Positions 8,409-15,833 of a stretch of DNA of 30,988 nucleotides are shown here, piece after piece. This DNA is from a virus: IMG/VR virus record IMGVR_UViG_3300022934_000101, positions 1 to 30,988 of that record, one strand, 5' to 3'. Each line of letters begins with the position of its first letter. Positions within the stretch are counted from its first letter, which is position 1. Made by a program: the position numbers and the translations under genes. A model generated the notes under the pieces. It had not been told where the DNA came from. It saw only the letters and a list, made by a program, of their open reading frames with translations, and ran no database searches.

Positions 8409-8591
8409 ATGTCAAACCTTGTTCAACGAAACAACCTGGCACAGGAATGCAACTTGTTCCAAGAACCGAACATTGTTCAGGTTTGCAACATTGTCCAAAG
8501 CATTGAGGTTGGCGGTGATATGACGGTGGACCGCACCGATATCACGGTTGACAGTGGAACAATTACGGCTGACCAAACTGACACGATTTAG
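8409..8591 (+). CDS. 60-residue protein with five hexapeptide repeats and a TVD-type tail
   Basis: A short protein made of two repetitive parts. Residues 3-32 are five tandem hexapeptides of the form N-[LI]-x-Q-x-x. Residues 37-58 carry spaced T-V-D and T-A-D steps (VDRTDITVDSGTITAD). The same D-x-[STG]-T-[IVL]-T-[VA]-D step also occurs in the products of the genes at 10653 and 11152. It starts directly after the preceding stop and ends nine bases before the fibre-like gene. A small fibre, decoration or adaptor peptide is possible; no known family was recognised. Confidence 0.5.
   Translation: MSNLVQRNNLAQECNLFQEPNIVQVCNIVQSIEVGGDMTVDRTDITVDSGTITADQTDTI
8415..8504 (+). repeat. Five 18-bp imperfect direct repeats inside the 60-residue gene
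   Basis: Five consecutive in-frame 18-base units encode NLVQRN, NLAQEC, NLFQEP, NIVQVC and NIVQSI. Asn in position 1 and Gln in position 4 are invariant, while codons differ (AAC constant; CAA or CAG for Gln). The pattern is therefore conserved at the protein level rather than being a fresh DNA slippage product. Confidence 0.75.
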
Positions 8592-8600
8592 ATTTAGAAC

Positions 8601-10355
8601 ATGAGAAACAAACTTCAAACGATTTTGATTGGCATTGGCCTTTTGTGGGGGCCGATCCTTGCCAATTCCTCAACCATTAACACGATCAACGTTGGATCAT
8701 CGGCGAACGATGGAACAGGCGACACTTTGAGGGCCGCTTTCCAAAAAGTTAATTCCAATGACGCTGCGTTGAACGCTGACAAAGTTGAGAATTCAAACGG
8801 CAGCGCAAGCGGTTTGACGTTGTCGGGCACGACGACGATAGGCGGGACGCTCGACGTTTCCTCGGCAACAACCTTGACGGGCCTTGATACGTCCGACGAA
8901 ATCGCCGAGGGACTGACGCGGGGTGAGCCTTCGTTGTATTTCAATGGGGGAATTGTGCAAATAGGCACTGACAGTGGTTTGAATTTAACCGATGGCGCAA
9001 ACGAAGATTTTCCGCAGTCGCTATCGTTTTGGGTTAAAGCTGAAGACTGGACTGACGGCACTCAAGTTTTAGCTGAACGACATTCGGCCTCTCGTGGTTG
9101 GCAATTTTACATTTCAGGAAGCGGCGAGCTGACTTATTTAAAAAGTGATGGTACTGAAAACGTAAGTCGGGCGACTTCTTCACTGAGCGTTGAAAATGGA
9201 AAATGGTATCAAGTCTTTGTCACTGACCCAGGAATTGACGCTTCGACGCCTTCAAGCGTTGCTTTGGATGGAATCTCCATTTACGTGAACGGCGAAAGCC
9301 AAACGCTTGATGCCGCTTCATCTGCTACCTATGAAGGCATTGGAACGTCGAACACTCAATTAAACATCGGAGGTTTTGCCGCAGGTTCAGGAAATTTCCA
9401 AGGCGAAATTCGCAACGTCCAACTCTTCAACTCCGCCCTTTCCGCCGCCGACGTTGAAACGATCTACCGTTCGGGCGTTCCGTTTGAATTGAGTCAGGCT
9501 AGTGCGACGGCGGCAAATGTTTACGACTTTTCAACCGACGTAAACGGGTTTAGCTCTACCACAAACGGCACGGCCGCAGGAAATATCGATGCTGTTTCCG
9601 ATGGCGCAACTTCTAAGGACAATACGCTTCGGTTCACAGTGGACGGCACGTCGGGCAATCATGCGGTCAGCGATCCGGGGACATTCACAATTGGCAAGCG
9701 GTATCGTGTAAAGGTGGTTTACTACATTCCGAGCGGTCAAAGTAATGTGGATCAAATTGTTCTTCAATCCGGCGGCAACCCTGCATATTTCCCAAGTGGG
9801 ACGCTGGACACGGTCGGAACTTGGACCACTCAATGGGTTGACGGCCATGTAACCGGCGGCAGTGGAGCGTTCAACTTAGCAGCTTACGACGGCGGGTCTG
9901 CATCATTCCAAGATGCCGGTGCCGACGATGTGTTTTACATTGCTGAACTGGAAATTTATGAAGTCGGAGCAATTCTAGATCTGAACGCCGCAAATATTGA
10001 TCCAAGCTCAGCATCCGACAACCTGGTTGATGCCTCGGGAAATGGTTTCCACGGCACGCTCAACTCAATGGATATATCCAACATTGTCAATTTGTCTTCA
10101 GCGTTATCGGTGAACAATCCAAGCCCATCAGCGGATCAAGCTATCATTTGGGCGGGCAATTCGGGTTCCGAAGTTTTTAGCGTCGATGAAGATGGAGACG
10201 TTGAATTAACCGGAGATGTCATCATCACGAATTCAACAACGCCAGCAAGCGCGAGCGCGACCGGAACGGCCGGCACGGTCGCTTGGGATGCCAATTATAT
10301 TTACATTTGCACGGCCGCGAACACTTGGAAACGAGTCGCAATTTCAACCTGGTAG
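8601..10355 (+). CDS. Fibre-like protein with signal peptide, phage NDGTGD motif and LamG-like domain
   Basis: A 584-residue protein. Residues 1-22 look like a Sec signal peptide: basic start, hydrophobic core ILIGIGLLWGPILA, and probable cleavage after Ala22. Directly after it is the motif VGSSANDGTGDTLRAAFQKVNSND, a short element common near the N-terminus of phage tail-associated proteins. Residues about 115-290 form a concanavalin/LamG-like jelly roll (YFNGGIVQIG...SLSFWVKAEDW...WYQVFVTD...IYVNGESQT...EIRNVQLFNSALSAADVETIYRSG), a carbohydrate-binding fold. A second jelly-roll-like part and a short fibre-type end follow. Its place among neck and tail genes suggests a virion adhesin. An export signal on a protein assembled in the cytoplasm is odd. 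Confidence 0.75.
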   Translation: MRNKLQTILIGIGLLWGPILANSSTINTINVGSSANDGTGDTLRAAFQKVNSNDAALNADKVENSNGSASGLTLSGTTTIGGTLDVSSATTLTGLDTSDEIAEGLTRGEPSLYFNGGIVQIGTDSGLNLTDGANEDFPQSLSFWVKAEDWTDGTQVLAERHSASRGWQFYISGSGELTYLKSDGTENVSRATSSLSVENGKWYQVFVTDPGIDASTPSSVALDGISIYVNGESQTLDAASSATYEGIGTSNTQLNIGGFAAGSGNFQGEIRNVQLFNSALSAADVETIYRSGVPFELSQASATAANVYDFSTDVNGFSSTTNGTAAGNIDAVSDGATSKDNTLRFTVDGTSGNHAVSDPGTFTIGKRYRVKVVYYIPSGQSNVDQIVLQSGGNPAYFPSGTLDTVGTWTTQWVDGHVTGGSGAFNLAAYDGGSASFQDAGADDVFYIAELEIYEVGAILDLNAANIDPSSASDNLVDASGNGFHGTLNSMDISNIVNLSSALSVNNPSPSADQAIIWAGNSGSEVFSVDEDGDVELTGDVIITNSTTPASASATGTAGTVAWDANYIYICTAANTWKRVAISTW

Positions 10356-10368
10356 AAATTTCAAAACA

Positions 10369-10653
10369 ATGAGCGCAACAGAAAAAAAACTAGAACTATT
10401 AGAAGGAAAGCTAAAAGGCATTCATTCGGCTTTACGAAATCAAGCTTTACGATCCGAAGCTATTGCGGCTGTCGAAAAGTCGCTTGAATATTTAAGCGGC
10501 CGCCGGGCCGTTGGTGGAGAGATCGACGAGGCAAATGTTGCATCGCTTTATGCTGAGATCGCCCAGAAAGTTGATGCGGTAAACAATGAAGCGGCAATCG
10601 CTTACGAATCGCTCGCGGACATTCAATCTGAGATCGGTTCGATTTCTGAATAA
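10369..10653 (+). CDS. Small helical hypothetical protein
   Basis: A 94-residue protein, almost wholly alpha-helical and charged, with Leu, Ala and Glu spaced as in a coiled coil (KKLELLEGKLKGIHSAL). The ATG at 10369, shortly after the fibre-like gene, is preferred over an in-frame upstream start that would overlap that gene by about 140 bp. The stop shares one base with the next ATG (TAATG), so the small genes from here to 12197 form a tightly coupled chain. Function unknown; a fibre-associated or assembly chaperone role is a guess from position. Confidence 0.6.
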   Translation: MSATEKKLELLEGKLKGIHSALRNQALRSEAIAAVEKSLEYLSGRRAVGGEIDEANVASLYAEIAQKVDAVNNEAAIAYESLADIQSEIGSISE

Positions 10654-10826
10654 TGACAGATGATCCGCTAGACTATCTTGCGGATTCGACAACCGTTACA
10701 GTCGATCAAACGACAGTGACGGTTGATCTGCAATTTATCCCGCAAGTCAGCGGCAATGTCACTGTGTCGCAGGATTTCAAAACCAGAATAAGCGCAAGCG
10801 AGGATTGGAAAACCTCGATCTCCTAA
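10653..10826 (+). CDS. 57-residue protein with TVD-type repeats
   Basis: A short gene bounded by TAATG junctions at both ends, which is strong evidence that it is translated. Residues 11-25 hold two TVD steps (TTVTVDQTTVTVD). The C-terminal half reads like a few beta strands with a repeated D-F/W-K-T step (QDFKTRIS, EDWKTSIS). The TVD steps match those in the 60-residue gene at 8409 and in the protein starting at 11152. Function unknown; a small virion peptide is likely. Confidence 0.6.
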   Translation: MTDDPLDYLADSTTVTVDQTTVTVDLQFIPQVSGNVTVSQDFKTRISASEDWKTSIS

Positions 10827-11155
10827 TGGCTAATTATCAAATTCAAAGCGGCAACAACTTGCCAGTCATTCAACAGACGTTGAGCGATGCAAACGGGCCA
10901 ATTGATTTGTCGGGCGTTTCCTCGGTGTCTCTGAGGTTTAGAAAGAAAAACTCGGCAACGTGGCAAACCAAAACCGGGGAGATTGCGGGTGCTTTGGTTG
11001 GCCTTGTAAAATACGCGTGGACGAATACGGCGGACGTTCCGGAGGTTGGGGAATATTACTACCATTGGAAGATAGACTACGTTTCCGGTGACGTTTTGTC
11101 GGTTCCAAATACCGAGCTTGCCGAGTTTGAAGTCTTGGGGAATCAAGGACTGTGA
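10826..11155 (+). CDS. BppU N-terminal-domain-like tail or baseplate protein
   Basis: A 109-residue beta-sandwich protein. The whole length reads as the immunoglobulin-like domain found at the N-terminus of BppU and related phage baseplate proteins: LPVIQQTLSDANGPIDLSG...SVSLRFRKKN...GALVGLVKYAW...EVGEYYYHWKIDY...LAEFEVL. This domain attaches receptor-binding parts to the tail. Here it stands alone, without the fibre part that usually follows. The start at 10826 is chosen over an ATG seven codons upstream because it forms a TAATG junction. Its stop overlaps the next start (GTGA). Confidence 0.72.
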   Translation: MANYQIQSGNNLPVIQQTLSDANGPIDLSGVSSVSLRFRKKNSATWQTKTGEIAGALVGLVKYAWTNTADVPEVGEYYYHWKIDYVSGDVLSVPNTELAEFEVLGNQGL

Positions 11156-11532
11156 GCATTGGTGCAAACATAATTAAAAACGTCATGCGGGCAACGCGCA
11201 CCGTTCTTGACAAGCCGACGTTTACTTTTCGCAATCAGACGATTGCTTGCATTCCTTCAACCTCCGAACGCGGCATTGAAATTGCCATCGGTGGCAATGT
11301 CGGGACAATTGAGTTCTCTCTAATCGTCAATGTTGATGATTTCCCGAACGCAAGGACTTCCGATCAATCCACTATCACCGTGGACGCATCCACGTTAACC
11401 GCTGACGCATTCCCTGGTGCGCCTGATGTTGGAAACACTCTCATTCAGTCGGCGCGTTCCTATCGCGTTTTGCGGGTCAGTAAATCGGCAGACGGTTCGC
11501 ACTGGATTCTTGATTGTGGATCGGTCAACTAA
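11152..11532 (+). CDS. Head-closure or tail-connector-like protein (putative)
   Basis: A 126-residue protein starting with GTG in a GTGA overlap with the previous stop. It is beta-rich: IEIAIGGNVGTIEFSLIVNVDDF, then SYRVLRVSKSADGSHWILDCG. The last segment resembles the final strands of gpFII or head-closure proteins, in which a barrel is completed by a RVxxxxxxxDGxxWxLxC-type hairpin. The middle has two TVD/TAD steps shared with the small genes at 8409 and 10653. It lies just before the HK97 gp10-like gene, the usual position of a head-closure protein. Assigned from position and fold pattern only. Confidence 0.5.
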   Translation: MSIGANIIKNVMRATRTVLDKPTFTFRNQTIACIPSTSERGIEIAIGGNVGTIEFSLIVNVDDFPNARTSDQSTITVDASTLTADAFPGAPDVGNTLIQSARSYRVLRVSKSADGSHWILDCGSVN

Positions 11533-12197
11533 TGGCTGCCGAGATTAAAATTGAGACAAAGGAATTCCGGCGAGCTTTAGACCGTTACCTAGTCGAAACC
11601 TCCCAGGAATTATCAAAGGCGATAAACCGACGGATGTTTCACGTTTTAAAGAAGGCCGAGCAATACACGCCTAAAGCGGATCGTTCGGCGATCATGGCCG
11701 AGCTTGGGGCCGAAGATAAAATGGTCAAGAGCCGCAAGACCGGCGAGATCCGGCGGCGAGGTTTCAAGATCGCAAACACTAAAGCCGAACGAATTATTCA
11801 AGGATCGAGGCTTAAACGTGGCGAAAAACCTTTGCCGCGTAACGAAATAAAGAAGGAAGCTCGAAAGCTAATAGCCTCCCGACTTCGATCGGTCGGAACA
11901 CTTAAAGCAGGTTGGTATCATGCGAAGCTCGCAATGGCGAAAGCTGGCGGCGTATTTGGTGGAGGTAAAACAGGGCCGAGAGTCAAGCAAAGGTCATTTG
12001 GTAAGCCAGCAAAGGCCGGGTTAAACCCAACTGCAAAGGCCGTTTACCGTTTGCTGGCGAAAGGCCCAAACGTGAAAAGCATTCATCCGAAGGTTGAGCA
12101 AGCACTGGCGAGAGCTTACGCGGCCGAACGCGTGGAGATGGAGAGACACATGAGGGATAAGGCGCAAAAGGTCGCGGACAAATACAATTCACGTTGA
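11532..12197 (+). CDS. HK97 gp10-like tail-completion protein
   Basis: A 221-residue, strongly basic protein. The N-terminus (FRRALDRYLVETSQELSKAINRRMFHVLKKAEQYTPKADRSAI) has the long helix followed by A-x-x-x-T/P-type turn of the HK97 gp10/minor tail family. The C-terminal helix (EQALARAYAAERVEMERHMRDKAQKVADK) is also typical. These proteins sit between head-closure and tail-terminator genes and help complete the neck, as the order here predicts. It is longer than the usual 130-160 residues because of a basic insert rich in Gly and Lys (about 125-165). The start overlaps the previous stop (TAATG); an ATG six codons upstream is less likely. Confidence 0.68.
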   Translation: MAAEIKIETKEFRRALDRYLVETSQELSKAINRRMFHVLKKAEQYTPKADRSAIMAELGAEDKMVKSRKTGEIRRRGFKIANTKAERIIQGSRLKRGEKPLPRNEIKKEARKLIASRLRSVGTLKAGWYHAKLAMAKAGGVFGGGKTGPRVKQRSFGKPAKAGLNPTAKAVYRLLAKGPNVKSIHPKVEQALARAYAAERVEMERHMRDKAQKVADKYNSR

Positions 12198-12213
12198 CGG
12201 TTTTTGACTTTCA

Positions 12214-12723
12214 ATGGCTGAAGGCAACGACATTTTAAGCAAGGCAGAGGATGCGTTCTCTTCGCATATCATCTCCCAGGCTTTAACAATAAACGTTTAC
12301 GAAACAACTTACACGTTCGACGCCGACCGAGTTTACGCCGGACATTCGAGAGGTCCGAAAACGGCGGATCAACCGCTTAACCAAAATTCAACCGGGGAAA
12401 TTCTCATTCCCAGGATTCAATCAATCGCGGTTTCGGCCGAGCCTGACGAAGGTTTTGAGTTTGTCGGAAATTGGATTGTTGATTTCGACGTGATCTTAAC
12501 AACCAGCGCATTCGACACGGCCGAGAGCGATCACAAAGCGGCGTTTGCGAGTTTGTTGAATGTCATTTTACCAAACTCAATTTGCGACAGTTTAACGGCT
12601 GCCATTGATGACTACACTTGCCGTCAAAGGATGGTCGGCCCGCAAAGCTTTGAAGCCGAAGACGGCCATTACGTTTCGCTTCAAAAACTCTTCCTTTATT
12701 GCTCAGGCAAGGACTTTGCCTAA
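12214..12723 (+). CDS. Tail-terminator-like protein (putative)
   Basis: A 169-residue protein between the gp10-like and tail-tube genes, where the tail terminator usually lies. It has an N-terminal helix (DILSKAEDAFSSHI), then long beta strands such as IQSIAVSAEPDEG...NWIVDFDVILTT. A helix with the pattern DHKAAFASLLNVILPNSICDSL follows, which fits the ferredoxin-like fold of lambda gpU relatives, with a final strand VSLQKLFLYCSG. The family is too divergent for a firm call from sequence alone. No Shine-Dalgarno sequence precedes the ATG; instead TTGACGG overlaps the previous stop. Confidence 0.5.
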   Translation: MAEGNDILSKAEDAFSSHIISQALTINVYETTYTFDADRVYAGHSRGPKTADQPLNQNSTGEILIPRIQSIAVSAEPDEGFEFVGNWIVDFDVILTTSAFDTAESDHKAAFASLLNVILPNSICDSLTAAIDDYTCRQRMVGPQSFEAEDGHYVSLQKLFLYCSGKDFA

Positions 12724-12747
12724 CGTTGACAAATTCGCATTGATACT

Positions 12748-13215
12748 ATGGCAATGTCTGAAGTCGGTTTAGTAAGCATCGGAACATTTACCGGAGGGAC
12801 TCTCGGTATTACCGCATTGACGGGTTACGTGTCTCCGCGAATCGACGCTCTTTCAGTTAATCACAACAACGACGTTGCAATGGATACCGACGTTTCCGGC
12901 GACATTGTCAGGTTATCCGCTTCAGGCGAATATCTCGAATGTCAGATGACATTGATTCCCGATGGCACGACACAAGCAAACGCTTTGAAGGCTGGCGGAA
13001 AACCAGTTCCGCTTGCAGGCGTTACCATCACGGGCCTTCCGATTGTCGCAATGGGTTCTTGGTCAAATGCCTGGAATACCGATGGAGCGGATTCTCCTGA
13101 GAACCATCAATGGATTTACATTGAAGGTTCAAGCCGCATTGAAAAGCCTGACAGGGTTGTCCTAGATATGACGTTGCGCCGCTTCGTTAGTAGCAATCTT
13201 GCATCTGGTAAATAG
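12748..13215 (+). CDS. Major tail (tube) protein
   Basis: A 155-residue beta-rich protein followed by a chaperone-like gene and the tape measure, the standard setting of the tail tube gene. The sequence alternates beta strands and Gly/Ser turns and ends in VVLDMTLRRFVSSN, like the last strand of tube proteins. Two ATGs (12748 and 12754) could start it; I use the first. Many copies would stack around the tape measure to form the tail lumen. No sheath gene is adjacent, which supports a non-contractile tail. Confidence 0.65.
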   Translation: MAMSEVGLVSIGTFTGGTLGITALTGYVSPRIDALSVNHNNDVAMDTDVSGDIVRLSASGEYLECQMTLIPDGTTQANALKAGGKPVPLAGVTITGLPIVAMGSWSNAWNTDGADSPENHQWIYIEGSSRIEKPDRVVLDMTLRRFVSSNLASGK

Positions 13216-13224
13216 ATTGATGTT

Positions 13225-13800
13225 GTGGCTCATTGGTCAAAGTCAATTGAGCAACTATCCGCTCGGGTTCTCTTGTTTAATCTCCAGCCTTTAACGGTTG
13301 GTCAGCTATTCACACTTCACCAAATCGGATCGCCTTTTGTAGGCGAAAAAGACGAAGCAACGCTTGACGATTTGGCACTTGCCGTTGTTGCTTGTTCGGT
13401 TACTCCAAAGAGTTTCAATTCAATATCGAGGCGGTTTTGGTTTCCGATGTTTCTCCGGATCTGGGGCAGGTTGTGCTCTCATTTAGACTGGAACAAGGAA
13501 GCAAAAAGGTTCGTTGATTACATATCGGAGAATCTTGATTTTGCGGCAATCAAGGCATCGGATGACCAGAAGAAGACAAGAAAAGTTTTTGCACCAATCA
13601 CCTACCGCCTTTTGCTTTCACTTCTGAGATTTGGACACGATGAAAAGTCAGTATTAGAGATGAGTGTATGGGAAGCAAGTCGGCGTTGGCTTGTGATCAT
13701 GGAAGAAAGCGAACGAGTCGAATTGAGAGAAGACGACATTGATTTGATTGAACGGCTTTATTGCAAATCGAAAGAGGAGGTCTTGAATGGGGTTGTTTAA
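13225..13800 (+). CDS. Tail assembly chaperone-like protein
   Basis: A 191-residue, mostly helical protein between tail tube and tape measure, the position of tail assembly chaperones, which coat the tape measure before tube growth. It starts with GTG. It contains hydrophobic helical stretches (LSARVLLFNLQPLTVGQLFTL; SRRFWFPMFLRIWGRL; ITYRLLLSLLRFG) and a charged C-terminus. Most phages make a longer form by a frameshift near the end of this gene. I saw no obvious slippery heptamer, and the tape measure itself starts in the next frame 14 bp before the stop, behind a strong AGAGGAGG ribosome binding site. Confidence 0.55.
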   Translation: MAHWSKSIEQLSARVLLFNLQPLTVGQLFTLHQIGSPFVGEKDEATLDDLALAVVACSVTPKSFNSISRRFWFPMFLRIWGRLCSHLDWNKEAKRFVDYISENLDFAAIKASDDQKKTRKVFAPITYRLLLSLLRFGHDEKSVLEMSVWEASRRWLVIMEESERVELREDDIDLIERLYCKSKEEVLNGVV

Positions 13801-14887
13801 TTTAGTTGCAAAAATGTCATTGAATGATCGCGGTTTCCAGGCCGGGATCAAGCGCGTTGAGTCGCAATCAAACAAGTTTGCGAGATCTTTTCGGTCAAGC
13901 GTAGGCGGGGCAATTAGCGGCGTTTTTGCGGGTGCAGCAATTACAAACGCAACAAGGAACACAATTAAATACGCTTCAACAATAACAGACCTTCAAGCGA
14001 AAACAGGAATCGCGGGCAAGACTCTGCAAGCTTTTGATGTTGCGGGCAGGCAAGCCGGGTTGAGCCTTGAAGACGTAGCCAAATCGGTTCGCAATCTTGC
14101 GCGAGCGCAAAGCGATTTCAAAGCGGGTTTAGGTTCTGGTTTGGATGAATCTTTCAAGTTGCTTGGCGTTTCAATTGACGATTTAAACAACAAGAAAGCG
14201 GATGAATTGTTGCTTCAAATAGGCAAAGCGGCCGCATCAATGGACAACTCTCTTGATCTGCAAAACGCAATATCTGACGTTTTCGGAAGGCAAGGCCAGC
14301 AAATCTTGCAAGCTTTCAATAAAGACTTTGCCAACTTAGTTGAGACTCAAAACGAATCGCTTTTGATGTCAGATGAGCAACTTAACAAGTTGACTTTGCT
14401 TGGGGACAAAATGGCTGAGTTAGGTTTCAAAATTCAGCAAGCACTTGGCGGGGCTTTAAGTTTCGTAATTGATCGGGTCAATGATTTGAGTGATGGCCTT
14501 GCCATTATGTTTGGGAACGTTGCGATATTTGGAGAGTCTTTACTAAAAGGAAGGGGCCTTGATAAGAGCCTTGATGACGTTGCCGAATTTACAAACACGG
14601 TTCTTGAAAACAGGCAAAAAAGAGAAGCTGAATTAAAGAGGTCTCTTTCCACTGGAGCAACAAACATCATCCCGATCCCTGACGATTTAACCGAACCGGG
14701 TTCAGCAAGGGCGTCTTTGTCAGGTCAAAGAGTTCAAGCGGATTCATTGCGAAGGATTGGCGGATTCGCCGCCATTGGATCAAAAAGCGAAAACAGGGAT
14801 CGCCTAGTAAAAATGAATCAATTGCTTGAAAAGATTTCAAAATCGACCAAACAAACCGCCGACAACACGAAGGAGGACGCAATATGA
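13787..14887 (+). CDS. Tape measure protein, unusually short
   Basis: A 366-residue protein that sets tail length. It starts with the typical phrase LVAKMSLNDRGFQAGIKRVESQSNKFARSF, followed by a Gly/Ala-rich hydrophobic stretch (GGAISGVFAGAAI). Long helices then follow, including ASTITDLQAKTGIAGKTLQAFDVAGRQAGLSLEDV, a phrase common to phage tape measures. A second hydrophobic segment (about 217-250) could insert in the host membrane. At roughly 0.15 nm per residue it predicts a tail of about 55 nm, much shorter than lambda's. No muralytic domain is fused. It overlaps the next gene by ATGA. Confidence 0.85.
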   Translation: MGLFNLVAKMSLNDRGFQAGIKRVESQSNKFARSFRSSVGGAISGVFAGAAITNATRNTIKYASTITDLQAKTGIAGKTLQAFDVAGRQAGLSLEDVAKSVRNLARAQSDFKAGLGSGLDESFKLLGVSIDDLNNKKADELLLQIGKAAASMDNSLDLQNAISDVFGRQGQQILQAFNKDFANLVETQNESLLMSDEQLNKLTLLGDKMAELGFKIQQALGGALSFVIDRVNDLSDGLAIMFGNVAIFGESLLKGRGLDKSLDDVAEFTNTVLENRQKREAELKRSLSTGATNIIPIPDDLTEPGSARASLSGQRVQADSLRRIGGFAAIGSKSENRDRLVKMNQLLEKISKSTKQTADNTKEDAI

Positions 14888-15633
14888 TTCCTTACATTGG
14901 CGTTGGTCTTGCGTTAGTCAGAGTCGAGGAACAGTTTCGGGCAGGTGATACCGGGACGGTTTTCAATTACGAATGGGTCGGGAGCGAAGAGGCTTGCCGA
15001 AGCACGGCCGACGCTCTTAGGGGGTTGGGATTTGATAGCACGTTGAGCCAAGAGGACGGCAACTGGCGGTTGGTTGGCTTTATCACCGACCAAAGCGTGA
15101 TTCTTGGAGGAAGCGAGAATGTCGAGACAACCTGGGAGCTTGACCAGAATTTTTCGGAGATCGACTTTTTTCACATTGGAAAGGTTCACGACGCCTTGAC
15201 GACCGAACAAATTGAAGCGGTTAAAAAGGAGCTTGATAAAGGCGAGGACGGAAAAGAAACAGTATTCACCGGGGCGGCCGCTGAGATTCAGAAACAAGCT
15301 TACCGTTTGAAACGGCAAGGGGTTGAAAGCGTGTATCAAGCGCGGCCGGTATTGCGTCGGACGTTTACTTATTCGTCGCGATACGCGCAAAGGTCGGTCA
15401 TTGACTTATCTCCTAACCGATACACGACGGCGCAACTGGTTTCGCTGTTCAATGTTCCGGCCGTCGTTGCGGCTCAGTTGCCAGCCGATCCGGCGTTAAA
15501 ACCTCAAGACACGACTTTCGGTTGGATCGTGCAACGTTCCACAGCAACAACCGGCCTTCGATCTCAAACTATAAATGAAGTCACTGAATGGGTGTTCGCA
15601 GCATGGGCCGATGCTTTGTATGATTCGGTATGA
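14884..15633 (+). CDS. Probable tail-tip or distal tail protein
   Basis: A 249-residue protein translated from a strong AAGGAGG site inside the end of the tape measure gene, with an ATGA overlap. It mixes beta strands with a helical hairpin (TEQIEAVKKELDKGEDG...GAAAEIQKQAYRLKRQGV). The position directly after the tape measure is that of the distal tail protein, but I do not recognise the family, so the exact role is inferred from order only. It overlaps the next gene by ATGA as well. Confidence 0.5.
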   Translation: MIPYIGVGLALVRVEEQFRAGDTGTVFNYEWVGSEEACRSTADALRGLGFDSTLSQEDGNWRLVGFITDQSVILGGSENVETTWELDQNFSEIDFFHIGKVHDALTTEQIEAVKKELDKGEDGKETVFTGAAAEIQKQAYRLKRQGVESVYQARPVLRRTFTYSSRYAQRSVIDLSPNRYTTAQLVSLFNVPAVVAAQLPADPALKPQDTTFGWIVQRSTATTGLRSQTINEVTEWVFAAWADALYDSV

Positions 15634-15833
15634 CATCGCCTCCGCCAAAATCAAGCTCGCCTTCCAAGGTCGGGCGAATGTTTAACAAGCTCAGAGATTA
15701 CGCGGTAGCAATCACGCTGAAGAGCGGGCGAGGTTATAGGGTTAACAGGACGCCTACGGGGACAACCATTGAGTTCATTGATAAACGTGGCAAGGGCGGC
15801 GGCGAAGGTGGCGGGCGTGATGTATGGCTTTAG
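15630..15833 (+). CDS. Small basic hypothetical protein
   Basis: A 67-residue protein between two tail genes and overlapping both (ATGA at the start, 10 bp at the end), so it is very probably expressed. It has a Pro/Ser-rich start, a central strand-like section (YAVAITLKSGRGYRVNRTPTGTTIEFIDK) and a Gly-rich end. Function unknown. Its tight coupling to the 1002-residue gene suggests a partner or chaperone of that protein. Confidence 0.55.
   Translation: MTSPPPKSSSPSKVGRMFNKLRDYAVAITLKSGRGYRVNRTPTGTTIEFIDKRGKGGGEGGGRDVWL

Noticed and set aside
13770-13800. Programmed frameshift in the tail chaperone gene
   Set aside because: No slippery heptamer was seen, and the tape measure has its own strong ribosome site and ATG.
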